Source of the DNA: Thermosipho africanus Ob7
GTDB lineage: Bacteria; Thermotogota; Thermotogae; Thermotogales; Fervidobacteriaceae
NCBI RefSeq assembly: GCF_003351105.1
Contig: NZ_NKRG01000001.1
Location: 372,001-436,000, forward strand
Reading direction: 5' to 3'
DNA length: 64,000 bases
In this document: one piece after another, positions 1-8,183 of the stretch
How the letters are laid out: every line of letters begins with the position of its first letter
How positions within the stretch are numbered: position 1 is the stretch's first letter
Notes under the pieces: model-generated
What the model was told of the DNA's origin: nothing
The model's input: the letters and a program-made list of their open reading frames with translations, nothing else
Databases searched by the model: none
Position numbers and translations under genes: made by a program

Positions 1-564
1 GATTATGGTGTAGGAAGTTCTAGAAAGGCCATAGCAGCTAAAACTGAGAACTATTACTTTGTAGGACCAGATAATGGTATATTCACACTTGCCTTTGAAA
101 TTGAAAAACCAATAGAGATAAGAGAGCTTAATAATAAAGAATTTTATTATGGAGACTCTCAAACCTTTCATGGAAGAGATATTTTTTCTCCAGCGGCTGC
201 ATACATTCACCTAGGAAAATTTGAACAACTTGGAGATCAATTGTATAACTATGGAACTCTTCCATATATTAAACCAAAAAGATCTGGAAATAATATTCGA
301 GGAGAAATTGCTTATATTGATAAATTTGGAAATATTGAAACAAATATTCCTTATGATTGGATAAAAGATTTTGAAAAAGTTACAATAGTTAAAAACAGAA
401 AGAGAATAGAAATTCCTATAGCAAATTATTATTCTGAAGTTGAAAAAGGACAATTACTTTTACATAATGATAGTACTGGATATGTTGAAATTGCCGCAAA
501 TCAATATAGAGCAAATGATATATTAAAGTTCAATACGGGAGATTTATTGGAGTTGATATTATAG
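1..564 (+). CDS. SAM hydroxide adenosyltransferase (DUF62 family), 3' part
   Basis: The 5' end lies outside the window; the reading frame is open from base 1 and ends at TAG 562-564, giving the last 187 residues. The piece begins DYGVGSSRK and carries GPDNGIFT, FHGRDIFSPAAAYIHLG and, in the C-terminal beta domain, YIDKFGNIETNI. These are hallmarks of the DUF62 family, which splits S-adenosylmethionine into adenosine and methionine using a water-derived hydroxide and is related to SAM chlorinases and fluorinases. No halogenase-specific feature is visible in this part. It is the first gene seen of a plus-strand run, and its stop overlaps the probable start region of the ABC ATPase. Confidence 0.85.
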   Translation, partial: DYGVGSSRKAIAAKTENYYFVGPDNGIFTLAFEIEKPIEIRELNNKEFYYGDSQTFHGRDIFSPAAAYIHLGKFEQLGDQLYNYGTLPYIKPKRSGNNIRGEIAYIDKFGNIETNIPYDWIKDFEKVTIVKNRKRIEIPIANYYSEVEKGQLLLHNDSTGYVEIAANQYRANDILKFNTGDLLELIL

Positions 565-581
565 AATTAATAGTTAATAAT

Positions 582-1250
582 TTGGAAGTATTTTATACAA
601 ATAAGAAAATAATTGGTCCCATAAATATAAAATTCAAAAACAATGAATTAGTTTTATTATTAGGTCATAACGGCAGTGGGAAAACGACTTTTTTAAAAGC
701 CCTTGCGGGTGTAGTAAATTTTAAAGGTGAAATAATATCTAGCGATGGTAAGCCATTTTATATGGCAACTGGTTATGTTTTTCAAAATCCTGAAACGCAA
801 ATTGTTGGCAGTACAGTGTGGGAAGATGTAATTTTTGGACTTGAAAATATAGGGCTTGAAAGAGAAGAAATTGAAAAAAGAGCTTTAGAAACGTTGAAGA
901 CTACCGGATTATTAAATTATAAAGATTTTGATCCATATAGTTTATCCGGAGGTCAGAAACAAAAGCTTGCAATTTCTTCTATTTTAGCTATGAGGCCAAA
1001 ATTTTTGCTACTTGATGAGCCAACTGCAATGTTGGATAAGTACGATAGAATGATTATTAAAAGATTAATTGAGCAATTAAAAAAAACTGGTATTGGTATA
1101 ATACTTGCAACACATCATGTAGAAATTTTTTATGATATAGCGGATCGAATAATTTTAATGAAAGATGGTCTTGTAAAATATGATGGAGCAGCGTTAGAAA
1201 AAGTTTTAAGAGAGTACTATGAAGAAGGTGGAGCAATATGGAGAAAATAA
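582..1250 (+). CDS. ABC transporter ATP-binding protein (ECF/CbiO-like)
   Basis: This is a single nucleotide-binding domain: Walker A GHNGSGKTT, Q-loop VFQNPETQIV, signature LSGGQKQK, Walker B LLLDEPTAML and H-loop ATHHVE. The FQNPETQIV form of the Q-loop is typical of energy-coupling-factor ATPases (EcfA/CbiO), so a vitamin or metal uptake role is likely. No EcfT or S component is seen. Start choice: TTG 582 is the first ordinary start codon, but it has no ribosome binding site and removes the first beta strand. The frame is open upstream, and ATT 558 or ATA 561 would give a normal beginning (IIELIVNN) with GGAG at 549-552, overlapping the previous stop. The next gene overlaps the 3' end. 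Confidence 0.8.
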   Translation: MEVFYTNKKIIGPINIKFKNNELVLLLGHNGSGKTTFLKALAGVVNFKGEIISSDGKPFYMATGYVFQNPETQIVGSTVWEDVIFGLENIGLEREEIEKRALETLKTTGLLNYKDFDPYSLSGGQKQKLAISSILAMRPKFLLLDEPTAMLDKYDRMIIKRLIEQLKKTGIGIILATHHVEIFYDIADRIILMKDGLVKYDGAALEKVLREYYEEGGAIWRK

Positions 1251-2035
1251 GAAAATTAATTGAGAATAATTCTGGAAATTCTATAGCCATTGTTGGTGAA
1301 AATAAAAGATATGTTAATGATAAAGTAATGCAAGCAGTTTTAGATGTTACTAATTATGATATACAAAGATATTTAATGATTGATGAAAATAATATTAAGA
1401 TAGATCATGTCAGAAATATTCAAGAGTTTTTATCATTTTCATCCGATAAGGGAAAAAAGATTGTAGTTATTTTTAATGCAGAAAAAATGCTGCCAGAAGC
1501 CGAAAATGCTTTGTTAAAAACGTTAGAAGAACCACCATCGTATTCAATCATAGTTCTTACAACTACTAATTGGAAAGCATTATATCCAACTATTAGAAGT
1601 AGATTGCAGAAGTATTATGTAAGTGTTCCAAAAGATATTTTATTAGGATTACAGGATTTTATATTAAAAAAACTAGCAATTGAGTTTCCAGATAAAGTAG
1701 ATGAAATAAAGGCAAATAATTTAAAAATAGTTGAAATTGAAAATTTTGAAGAAAGTCCTAGTTATTACTATTCACTTTACTTAAAAATAAAAGAAAACTT
1801 GGAAGATGCTAAGAAGATTAATAACTTTGTTGCTAGTTTATCAAGTATAAAAGATTTTAATTTTTTAAAAGTATTATCTAAAATAGCACTATGGATATGC
1901 GAAGAATTTAGTTGTGATTATAAATTTGCAAAGGTATTATCTTCAATATTATCTTCAAAAGTTGCAAATTATAATTATGAACTTACGTATTACTTTATAT
2001 TGTTGAGCTTAAATGATGCTATAAAGCAAGAATGA
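1238..2035 (+). CDS. holB: DNA polymerase III delta' subunit-like clamp-loader protein
   Basis: 265 residues resembling the delta' subunit of the clamp loader, which helps load the sliding clamp on DNA. Visible marks are a weak nucleotide-binding region (SIAIVGENKRY), KKIVVIFNAEKMLPEAENALLKTL-like helicase core spacing, the sequence LEEPPSYSIIVLTT, and an SRC-like motif altered to TIRSRLQ. It is shorter than the roughly 330-residue proteobacterial protein and has no zinc-binding cysteine module, which fits the catalytically inactive delta' role. ATG 1238 overlaps the ABC ATPase stop by 13 bases and has GGTGGAG just upstream, so the two are probably translationally coupled. Confidence 0.75.
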   Translation: MEKIRKLIENNSGNSIAIVGENKRYVNDKVMQAVLDVTNYDIQRYLMIDENNIKIDHVRNIQEFLSFSSDKGKKIVVIFNAEKMLPEAENALLKTLEEPPSYSIIVLTTTNWKALYPTIRSRLQKYYVSVPKDILLGLQDFILKKLAIEFPDKVDEIKANNLKIVEIENFEESPSYYYSLYLKIKENLEDAKKINNFVASLSSIKDFNFLKVLSKIALWICEEFSCDYKFAKVLSSILSSKVANYNYELTYYFILLSLNDAIKQE

Positions 2036-2130
2036 AAATTTTTAAGAATAATGGAGGTTAATATTTCTTTCATTATTTTAGATAGTGATATATAATAAGA
2101 GTAGAAATAAAAATAAAGGAGGAGTTGGAC

Positions 2131-3266
2131 TTGTTAGAATCACTAATGGCTTTTTTCAAAGTACGGCGTTTATGAATTTAACGATTGGTAATATAGTTAT
2201 GTTTGCTGTTGCTGGCGTTTTAATATACATAGCAATAGCAAAAGATGCTGAACCATTGTTATTAATACCTATAGCTTTTGGAATTATTCTTGCAAATGTA
2301 CCTCCTGATGTGACTGGTATTTTAAATCCTCCTACAGAAACTTCACCTGGTGGTGTGCTCTGGTATTTGCAACAGGGCTTGGTCCTGGGAATTTACCCTC
2401 CATTGATATTTTTAGGTATAGGTGCATTAACAGACTTTTCATTTATGCTTTCTTATCCAATTACAATTTTCCTTGGTGGAGCGGCACAGATGGGGATATT
2501 TATAACATTTCTTTTAGCTAAATTTTTTGGTTTTAGTCTAAAGCAAGCTGCTTCAATAGGGATTATAGGTGGGGCAGATGGACCTACCTCAATATATATT
2601 ACTTCTAAATTTGCACCAGAACTATTATCAATAATTGCAATTTCGGCATATTCATATATAGCACTAATTCCTGTCTTACAACCTATGGTTTCAAAAATGC
2701 TTACAACCAAGGAAGAAAGAAGAATAAGAATGAAACCACCTAGAAAAGTAACAAAAACTGAAAGGGTACTATTTCCAATTGTAACAACTATAATAGTTGC
2801 TTTGATAATTCCAAAATCGTTGCCATTGATAGGAATGCTTATGTTTGGAAATCTTTTAAGAGAGGCTGGAGTTGTTAAGAGGTTAGTTGAAGCTGCAAGT
2901 AGGTATATTTTAGACACAGTAACAATTTTATTGTGTGTTTCAGTTGGTGCATCTGCAAGAGCGGATATTTTCTTAACACCTAAATCTCTTTTAGTATTTG
3001 GAATGGGTGCGGTAGCATTTGTTACTGCAATAACTTTTGGAATTTTATTTGCAAAATTGATGAACCTGTTCTTGAAAGATAAAATAAATCCATTAATTGG
3101 TGCAGCGGGAGTATCCGCGGTTCCAGATTCTGCAAGGGTTGCGCAAAGAATTGCACAAGAAGAAGATCCAACAAACTTTATTTTAATGCATGCAATGAGC
3201 CCAAATGTTGCTGGTGTTATTGGTTCAGCTGTTGCCGCAGGAATATTCTTATCATTAATTAAGTGA
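2131..3266 (+). CDS. oadB: Sodium-translocating decarboxylase beta subunit, frameshifted near 5' end
   Basis: Integral membrane subunit of biotin-dependent Na+-pumping decarboxylases (oxaloacetate, methylmalonyl-CoA or glutaconyl-CoA); it decarboxylates carboxybiotin and exports sodium. Family marks are IIGGADGPTSIYI, GASARADIFL and HAMSPNVAGVIGSA, with about ten hydrophobic segments. The natural start is TTG 2131 behind AAAGGAGGAG (2116-2124), reading M-LESLMAFF as in relatives, but that frame stops after 14 codons. The rest of the protein is one frame back (-1), continuing QSTAFMNLTIGN and intact to 3266. The switch point is T-TTT-TTC (2151-2157). An unbroken alternative would start at ATG 2172, or at GTG 2085 without a ribosome binding site. 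The 2-oxoacid oxidoreductase genes follow within 12 bases. Confidence 0.8.
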
Positions 3267-3277
3267 GGTGGTTTTAG

Positions 3278-3505
3278 ATGGCAAAAAGAAGTTTTAGAGT
3301 AGATATAAATTATGATTGGTGTAAAAGCTGTGGGATTTGTTATCATACGTGTCCAACAAAAACTATCAAGGAGGGAGAACTTAAAAGACCGGTAGTTGAA
3401 GATCATTCTACCTGTATTGGCTGTCTTATATGTGAAAATTTGTGTCCAGATTTTGCTATAAACATTGTAGATATAACTGAAAAAGTAGGTGAAAAAAATG
3501 GGTAA
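3278..3505 (+). CDS. korD: 2-oxoacid:ferredoxin oxidoreductase, delta (2x[4Fe-4S]) subunit
   Basis: 75-residue bacterial-type ferredoxin with two CxxCxxCxxxCP clusters (Cys15/18/21/25 and Cys46/49/52/56). As the delta subunit it would carry electrons between the thiamine-diphosphate centre of a 2-oxoacid oxidoreductase and free ferredoxin. The identification rests on the cysteine spacing together with the directly following alpha subunit, which it overlaps by 8 bases. GAGGTGG lies 7 bases before the ATG. The beta (TPP-binding) and gamma subunits are not present in the window. Confidence 0.85.
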   Translation: MAKRSFRVDINYDWCKSCGICYHTCPTKTIKEGELKRPVVEDHSTCIGCLICENLCPDFAINIVDITEKVGEKNG

Positions 3506-4658
3506 ACTTGTTTTTTGGCAAGGAAACGAAGCTGCAGCCTATGGGGCTTTAAAGGCAGGATGTAGATTTTACGCAGGATATCCTATAACCCCATCTTCAG
3601 AAATTGCAGAAACCATGGCAAGAGAGCTTCCAAAAGTAAATGGTGTCTTTATACAGATGGAAGATGAAATAGGGAGTGCAGCAGCTATAATAGGTGCTTC
3701 TCTTGCTGGTGTAAAATCAATGACTGCAACAAGTGGGCCGGGTTTTAGCTTAATGCAAGAAGCATTAGGATACGCAATAATGACTGAAACGCCTTGTGTA
3801 TTTGTAAATGTGATGAGGGGAGGACCTTCAACAGGTTTACCAACTAAACCTGCTCAAGGCGATATAATGCAGGCAAGATGGGGAACTCACGGGGACCATG
3901 CCATAATAGCTTTGTATCCTTCAACTGTTGAAGAGGTATATAGATATATGATAGAAGCATTTAATTTAGCTGAAATATATAGAACTCCAGTAGTATTTTT
4001 GATGGATGAAACACTTGGTCATATGAGAGAAGCTTTTGAGTTGCCTGATTTAAAGAATGTTGAGATTGTAAATAGAATTTCTGAAAAAGAACTAGAGGAA
4101 GAAGAAATATTTGTTCCATATGTTGAAAGTGAATATGCAGAGCCAAAACCAACTGCATTAGTTGAAATGGGAAAAACAAGATTCCATGTTTCGGGCCTTG
4201 TCCACGATGAATCAGGTTTTCCAAATGCAGCATATGAAACAGCAGAAAAACTTATTAAGAGATTATCTAACAAAATAAAGTTACATATTGATGAAATCTC
4301 AATATATGATGAATATTTAACAGAAGATGCAGAAGTTTTGGTAATTGCATATGGAATAGTTGCAAGAAGCGCAAAAGAAGCAGTGAAAATTGCAAGAAAT
4401 GATAAGATGAGAGTAGGGTTGTTTAAACCAATAACAATATGGCCGCTTCCAGTTCACGAACTTAGAAAAAGGCTTTCAAAAGTTGAAGCTGTAGTAATTC
4501 CAGAAATGAATTTGGGACAATATGGAAGGGAAATTTTAAGATTGGTAAAACCAGGAACGAAAGTTAAATTTATTAATAAAGTAGGTGGAGAATTAATTAC
4601 ACCTGAAGAAATACTTGATGGAATTAATGAAATTCTAACAGAAGGATATGATTACTAG
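3498..4658 (+). CDS. korA: 2-oxoacid:ferredoxin oxidoreductase, alpha subunit
   Basis: 386 residues of the pyrimidine-binding and transketolase C-terminal-like domains of the ferredoxin-dependent 2-oxoacid oxidoreductases. Diagnostic stretches are YPITPSSEIAE near residue 28, ATSGPGFSLMQE, and RGGPSTGLPTKPAQGD, the last being typical of the 2-oxoglutarate (KorA) type. It would help form or cleave acyl-CoA, for example succinyl-CoA from 2-oxoglutarate. ATG 3498 is preferred over GTG 3489 because AGGTG lies 7 bases upstream. A strong terminator follows directly, so no beta or gamma subunit is co-transcribed; the holoenzyme needs partners encoded elsewhere. Substrate assignment is tentative. Confidence 0.8.
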   Translation: MGKLVFWQGNEAAAYGALKAGCRFYAGYPITPSSEIAETMARELPKVNGVFIQMEDEIGSAAAIIGASLAGVKSMTATSGPGFSLMQEALGYAIMTETPCVFVNVMRGGPSTGLPTKPAQGDIMQARWGTHGDHAIIALYPSTVEEVYRYMIEAFNLAEIYRTPVVFLMDETLGHMREAFELPDLKNVEIVNRISEKELEEEEIFVPYVESEYAEPKPTALVEMGKTRFHVSGLVHDESGFPNAAYETAEKLIKRLSNKIKLHIDEISIYDEYLTEDAEVLVIAYGIVARSAKEAVKIARNDKMRVGLFKPITIWPLPVHELRKRLSKVEAVVIPEMNLGQYGREILRLVKPGTKVKFINKVGGELITPEEILDGINEILTEGYDY

Positions 4659-4682
4659 CAGTTAAATAAAAGTAATTAAAAA

Positions 4683-4714
4683 AATGGCTTTGGGATTACC
4701 CAAAGCCATTTTTT
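4683..4714. terminator. Bidirectional terminator between korA and hutU
   Basis: Perfect hairpin AATGGCTTTGGG / CCCAAAGCCATT with a three-base loop, preceded by an A run and followed by TTTTTT, so it can serve both converging genes. Confidence 0.85.
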
Positions 4715-4727
4715 ATAGTAAGAAATT

Positions 4728-6377
4728 TTAATCAAGCATTGGCATTCTTAAATTATGTTTTTTAGCAGTTTCGATTGCAATTTCATAGCCGGCATCAGCA
4801 TGTCTTACAACACCCAAACCAACATCATTTGTTAAGACTCTTTCAAGTTTTTTGTGTGCTAGGTCTGTTCCATCTGCAACTATAACCATACCTGCGTGTA
4901 AGGAATAACCAATACCAACACCACCACCATGATGGAATGAAACCCATGTAGCGCCACTTGCTACATTTAACATAGCATTTAAAATTGGCCAGTCTGCAAT
5001 TGCATCACTTCCATCTTTCATAGCTTCAGTTTCTCTATATGGACTTGCTACTGATCCAGTATCATGGTGATCCCTCCCAATGACTATAGGTGCTTCTAAT
5101 TCACCTTTTTTGACCATTTCGTTGATTGCAAGTCCAAATTCCGCACGTTCTCCTTGCCCAAGCCAGCAAATTCTTGCAGGTAATCCTTGCCATTTTACTT
5201 TCTTTTGTGCAAGTTCTATCCATTTTCTTAGGTGGTCATCATATGGGAATAACTCGAGAACTTTCTTATCGGTTTTGTAAATATCCTCAGGATTTCCAGA
5301 TAGAGCAGCCCATCTAAATGGTCCTTTTCCTTCGGCAAATAAATCTCTAATATATTCGGGTACATATCCTGGGATATTAAATGCATCTTTTACACCGTGA
5401 TCATATGCAAGCCTTCTAATATTATTACCGTACTCAAATACTTTTGCACCTTGTTTTTGCATTTCAAGGATTGCATTAATATGTTTTACAACGCTCTCAT
5501 AAACTAATTCTAAGTATTTCTGAGGATTTTCTTTTCTTAATTTTAATGCTTCATCAAATGACATTCCAGCTGGAACGTATCCAGTTAGTGGATCGTGGGC
5601 TGCAGTTTGGTCAGTAACTATATCAGGAATTATTCCTCTTTTAACAAGTTCAGGATGAACATCTGCTGCATTGGCAAGAAGTCCAACAGATAATGGTCTT
5701 TCTTCTTTAACTGCTTTTTGAACCATTTCAAGTGCTTCATCTAAGTTGTCAGTCCAAGTATCAAGATATCCAGTATTAAGTCTTCTTTCAATCATTCTTT
5801 TGTCTATTTCAACTGCAAGTACAACACCATCATTTAATGTTACTGCAAGAGGTTGAGCTCCACCCATTTCACCGAGTCCAGCTGTAAGTACCCATTTTCC
5901 TTTTAAAGTTCCACCAAAATATTTTTTGGCAACTGCATAAAAAGTTTCATATGTTCCTTGCAAAATGCCTTGAGTTCCTATATATATCCAGCTTCCAGCG
6001 GTCATTTGACCATACATTATAAGGCCTCTTTCTTCTAATTCTCTAAAATATTCCCAATTTGCCCATTTTGGTACCAAGTTTGAATTTGCAATCAAAACAC
6101 GAGGAGCCCATTCACTTGTTTTAAATACTGCAACTGGTTTTCCACTTTGTACAAGTAATGTTTCATCCATTTCCAAAGTTTTTAGTGTTTCCACTATTTT
6201 ATCAAAACATTGCCAGTTTCTTGCAGCTCTACCAGTTCCACCATACACAATTAGATTTGCAGGGTCTCTTGCAACTTCTGGATCAAGGTTGTTCATAAGC
6301 ATTCTCATTGGAGCTTCCGTTTGCCAACTTTTACATGATAATGTTGTTCCCCTTGGTGCTCTAATAATTCTTTCCAT
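4728..6377 (-). CDS. hutU: Urocanate hydratase (urocanase)
   Basis: 549 residues, the usual urocanase length. It converts urocanate to imidazolone propionate, the second step of histidine breakdown, with tightly bound NAD+. The N-terminus [14 protein letters not shown], the [13 protein letters not shown] segment, [12 protein letters not shown] in the NAD-binding domain and the active-site cysteine region [14 protein letters not shown] all fit. ATG 6377 is chosen because GGGGG lies just upstream; a longer frame to 6410 would overlap the M20 gene. No histidine ammonia-lyase, imidazolonepropionase or formimidoyl hydrolase is in the window. It is the last gene of the minus-strand run. Confidence 0.93.
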   Translation of the reverse strand: MERIIRAPRGTTLSCKSWQTEAPMRMLMNNLDPEVARDPANLIVYGGTGRAARNWQCFDKIVETLKTLEMDETLLVQSGKPVAVFKTSEWAPRVLIANSNLVPKWANWEYFRELEERGLIMYGQMTAGSWIYIGTQGILQGTYETFYAVAKKYFGGTLKGKWVLTAGLGEMGGAQPLAVTLNDGVVLAVEIDKRMIERRLNTGYLDTWTDNLDEALEMVQKAVKEERPLSVGLLANAADVHPELVKRGIIPDIVTDQTAAHDPLTGYVPAGMSFDEALKLRKENPQKYLELVYESVVKHINAILEMQKQGAKVFEYGNNIRRLAYDHGVKDAFNIPGYVPEYIRDLFAEGKGPFRWAALSGNPEDIYKTDKKVLELFPYDDHLRKWIELAQKKVKWQGLPARICWLGQGERAEFGLAINEMVKKGELEAPIVIGRDHHDTGSVASPYRETEAMKDGSDAIADWPILNAMLNVASGATWVSFHHGGGVGIGYSLHAGMVIVADGTDLAHKKLERVLTNDVGLGVVRHADAGYEIAIETAKKHNLRMPMLD

Positions 6378-6396
6378 AGTTTTTCCCCCTTTTCTT

Positions 6397-7620
6397 TTAT
6401 GAATTTGCAATTAAGTAGGCATAGACCTTGGTATCTTCAATTAAGTTTTTAATTACAACATATTCATTAGGTTGATGGGCAGTTTCATCAATAGTAGCCC
6501 AAACAGCAGCTGGTAAACCTTCATTTCTTAAAATTGCAGCACAAGTTCCACCACCAATTCCTCCTACTCTTGGTGTTATGTTTCTCATTTCTTTAATTGC
6601 ATTTATTAATTTAACTACTATTTCTGAATTTTTATCAGTAGGAGGGGCCGCTTGTTCAAATTGGAGTTTTTCAATTTGGATTTTTACTCCATTTTCTTTT
6701 TCAAATTTTTCACCTAAACTTACAATGTTTTTAAAAATTTCCTCTAAATTATATTGTGGTAATATCCTACAATCAAAATAGAAAATATCTGTTCCAGGAA
6801 TGGTATTTACATTTTCAACGTTGGATTCTTTTTTAGTTGGTTCAAATGAACTTTTTGGATAATCAAAAAGTAAATCTTCTTCATTATAATTTGAATTTAA
6901 ATATTCATCTAAAATTGTTAAAAACCTTGCTCCGTATCTGTGAGCATTTTTAGCAATATCAGGCCTTGAAGCATGAGCTTGTTTTCCGGAAACAATTACT
7001 TTAAACCAAAGTATTGATTTTTCGGCTATTTCAATAAATGAACCGTCAGGTTCTCCTGAATCAGGCACAAGGAACAAATCATTTTTACTAAAAAGATTTT
7101 GTTTAACAAGATATTTAATGCCATAATCAGAACCAGTTTCCTCATCAGAAACAAAAGCTAAGGCAATATTATCTTTTGGGCGAATACCTAGATCCATTAT
7201 TGTCTTCAAACCATATAAAGATGCAATTAAAGAAGATCCATTGTCTTCCGCACCTCGCCCGTAAATTTTTCCATCTTTTTCTACAGGTGTAAAAGGATCA
7301 TTTTCCCACAAACTTAAATCTCCAGCTGGTACTTTGTCCATGTGTGTAATTATCCAAATTGTTCTTTTTCCAACTGTTCCATTATATCTTGCAACGATAT
7401 TTGGTCTGAATCCATACGGAACAATATCATCTTTAGCATCGTACCTTTCAATTGAATCAAAACCCCAGTCTTTTATTAAGCTTTGAAGCCATTCAGCCAT
7501 TTCTTTTTCACCTGGACCTCCGGATCTTGGGTTCACTGAGTTGATTGAAATAAACTTTTTCATTGAATTTTTAATGTCTTCTTGAATTTCTTCAACTCTT
7601 TTGATAATCTTTTCTTTCAT
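6397..7620 (-). CDS. M20 family metallopeptidase (DapE/ArgE/PepV-like)
   Basis: 407 residues with the two-metal M20 site: [20 protein letters not shown], the acidic pair in [19 protein letters not shown], and a late histidine in [11 protein letters not shown], with a dimerisation domain inserted around residues 190-300. Members cleave N-acyl amino acids or dipeptides. A role in supplying amino acids for breakdown, next to urocanase, is possible. Another thought is the N-acetyl-diaminopimelate deacetylase that the lysine operon in this window lacks, but nothing in the sequence shows that. The stop of the Nudix gene overlaps the ATG by one base. Confidence 0.8.
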   Translation of the reverse strand: MKEKIIKRVEEIQEDIKNSMKKFISINSVNPRSGGPGEKEMAEWLQSLIKDWGFDSIERYDAKDDIVPYGFRPNIVARYNGTVGKRTIWIITHMDKVPAGDLSLWENDPFTPVEKDGKIYGRGAEDNGSSLIASLYGLKTIMDLGIRPKDNIALAFVSDEETGSDYGIKYLVKQNLFSKNDLFLVPDSGEPDGSFIEIAEKSILWFKVIVSGKQAHASRPDIAKNAHRYGARFLTILDEYLNSNYNEEDLLFDYPKSSFEPTKKESNVENVNTIPGTDIFYFDCRILPQYNLEEIFKNIVSLGEKFEKENGVKIQIEKLQFEQAAPPTDKNSEIVVKLINAIKEMRNITPRVGGIGGGTCAAILRNEGLPAAVWATIDETAHQPNEYVVIKNLIEDTKVYAYLIANS

Positions 7621-8168
7621 TATTTTTCCCCCTTTTCATTTATTTTTTTATATGCTTCGTGTGCAATTAAAGCTGTCATTCCCCAGATAATATGATCATT
7701 ATATTCAAAAAACATAACTTTGTATGTTCCACTTCTCCATTTATAATCCCTTCCATTTGGAATTAGATGAAATGGGAAAGAACTAGGAGGAATGACTTTT
7801 ACTTTTAAGTCATATGTATACTTAGGTGATTTAAAAATTTCAATTGGCACTTCAATAGTTTTTTCGACTTCATATTTGTTTATATTTAAATTAGAGTTTT
7901 CTAAAATACCAATAAAGGGATGTATAATAATATTAAATGGAGTATAAACTGGAGGAAGATTTGAAATTATATTTGGTCGTACACCAATTTCTTCTACTGT
8001 TTCTCTTATTGCAGCACTTTTTAGGGTTTCTCCATATTCTATTTTCCCGCCTGGAAAAGATATTTCCCCTGGTTGTATTCTTAGTAAATTTGATCTAATT
8101 TCGAATAAAAAATATTTTTTATTAACGACAGGAACTACAACAGCATATTCTTCTGCACCTATAAACAT
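7620..8168 (-). CDS. Nudix hydrolase (CoA pyrophosphatase-like)
   Basis: 182 residues. A complete Nudix box is visible: G(x5)E(x7)REU(x)EE(x)GU as GGKIEYGE then AAIRETVEEIGV, preceded by PGEISFPGG. The combination of PGEISFPGGK with a C-terminal extension is typical of NudL/CoA diphosphatase-type members, which cut CoA and related diphosphates. The N-terminal strand VVVPVVNKKYFLFEIRS fits. It has AGGTGAC before ATG 8168 and touches the M20 gene downstream, suggesting one transcript. Confidence 0.8.
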   Translation of the reverse strand: MFIGAEEYAVVVPVVNKKYFLFEIRSNLLRIQPGEISFPGGKIEYGETLKSAAIRETVEEIGVRPNIISNLPPVYTPFNIIIHPFIGILENSNLNINKYEVEKTIEVPIEIFKSPKYTYDLKVKVIPPSSFPFHLIPNGRDYKWRSGTYKVMFFEYNDHIIWGMTALIAHEAYKKINEKGEK

Positions 8169-8183
8169 TATTTGTCACCTCAG

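Noticed and set aside
2085-2130. GTG 2085 as start of OadB
   Set aside because: No ribosome site, and the added residues are polar and unlike any family member; the true ribosome site lies inside this stretch and serves TTG 2131.
2453-3406. 317-residue open frame antisense to oadB
   Set aside because: It mirrors the coding strand of a well-conserved membrane protein; no ribosome site, and its hydrophobic composition results from the complement of oadB codons.
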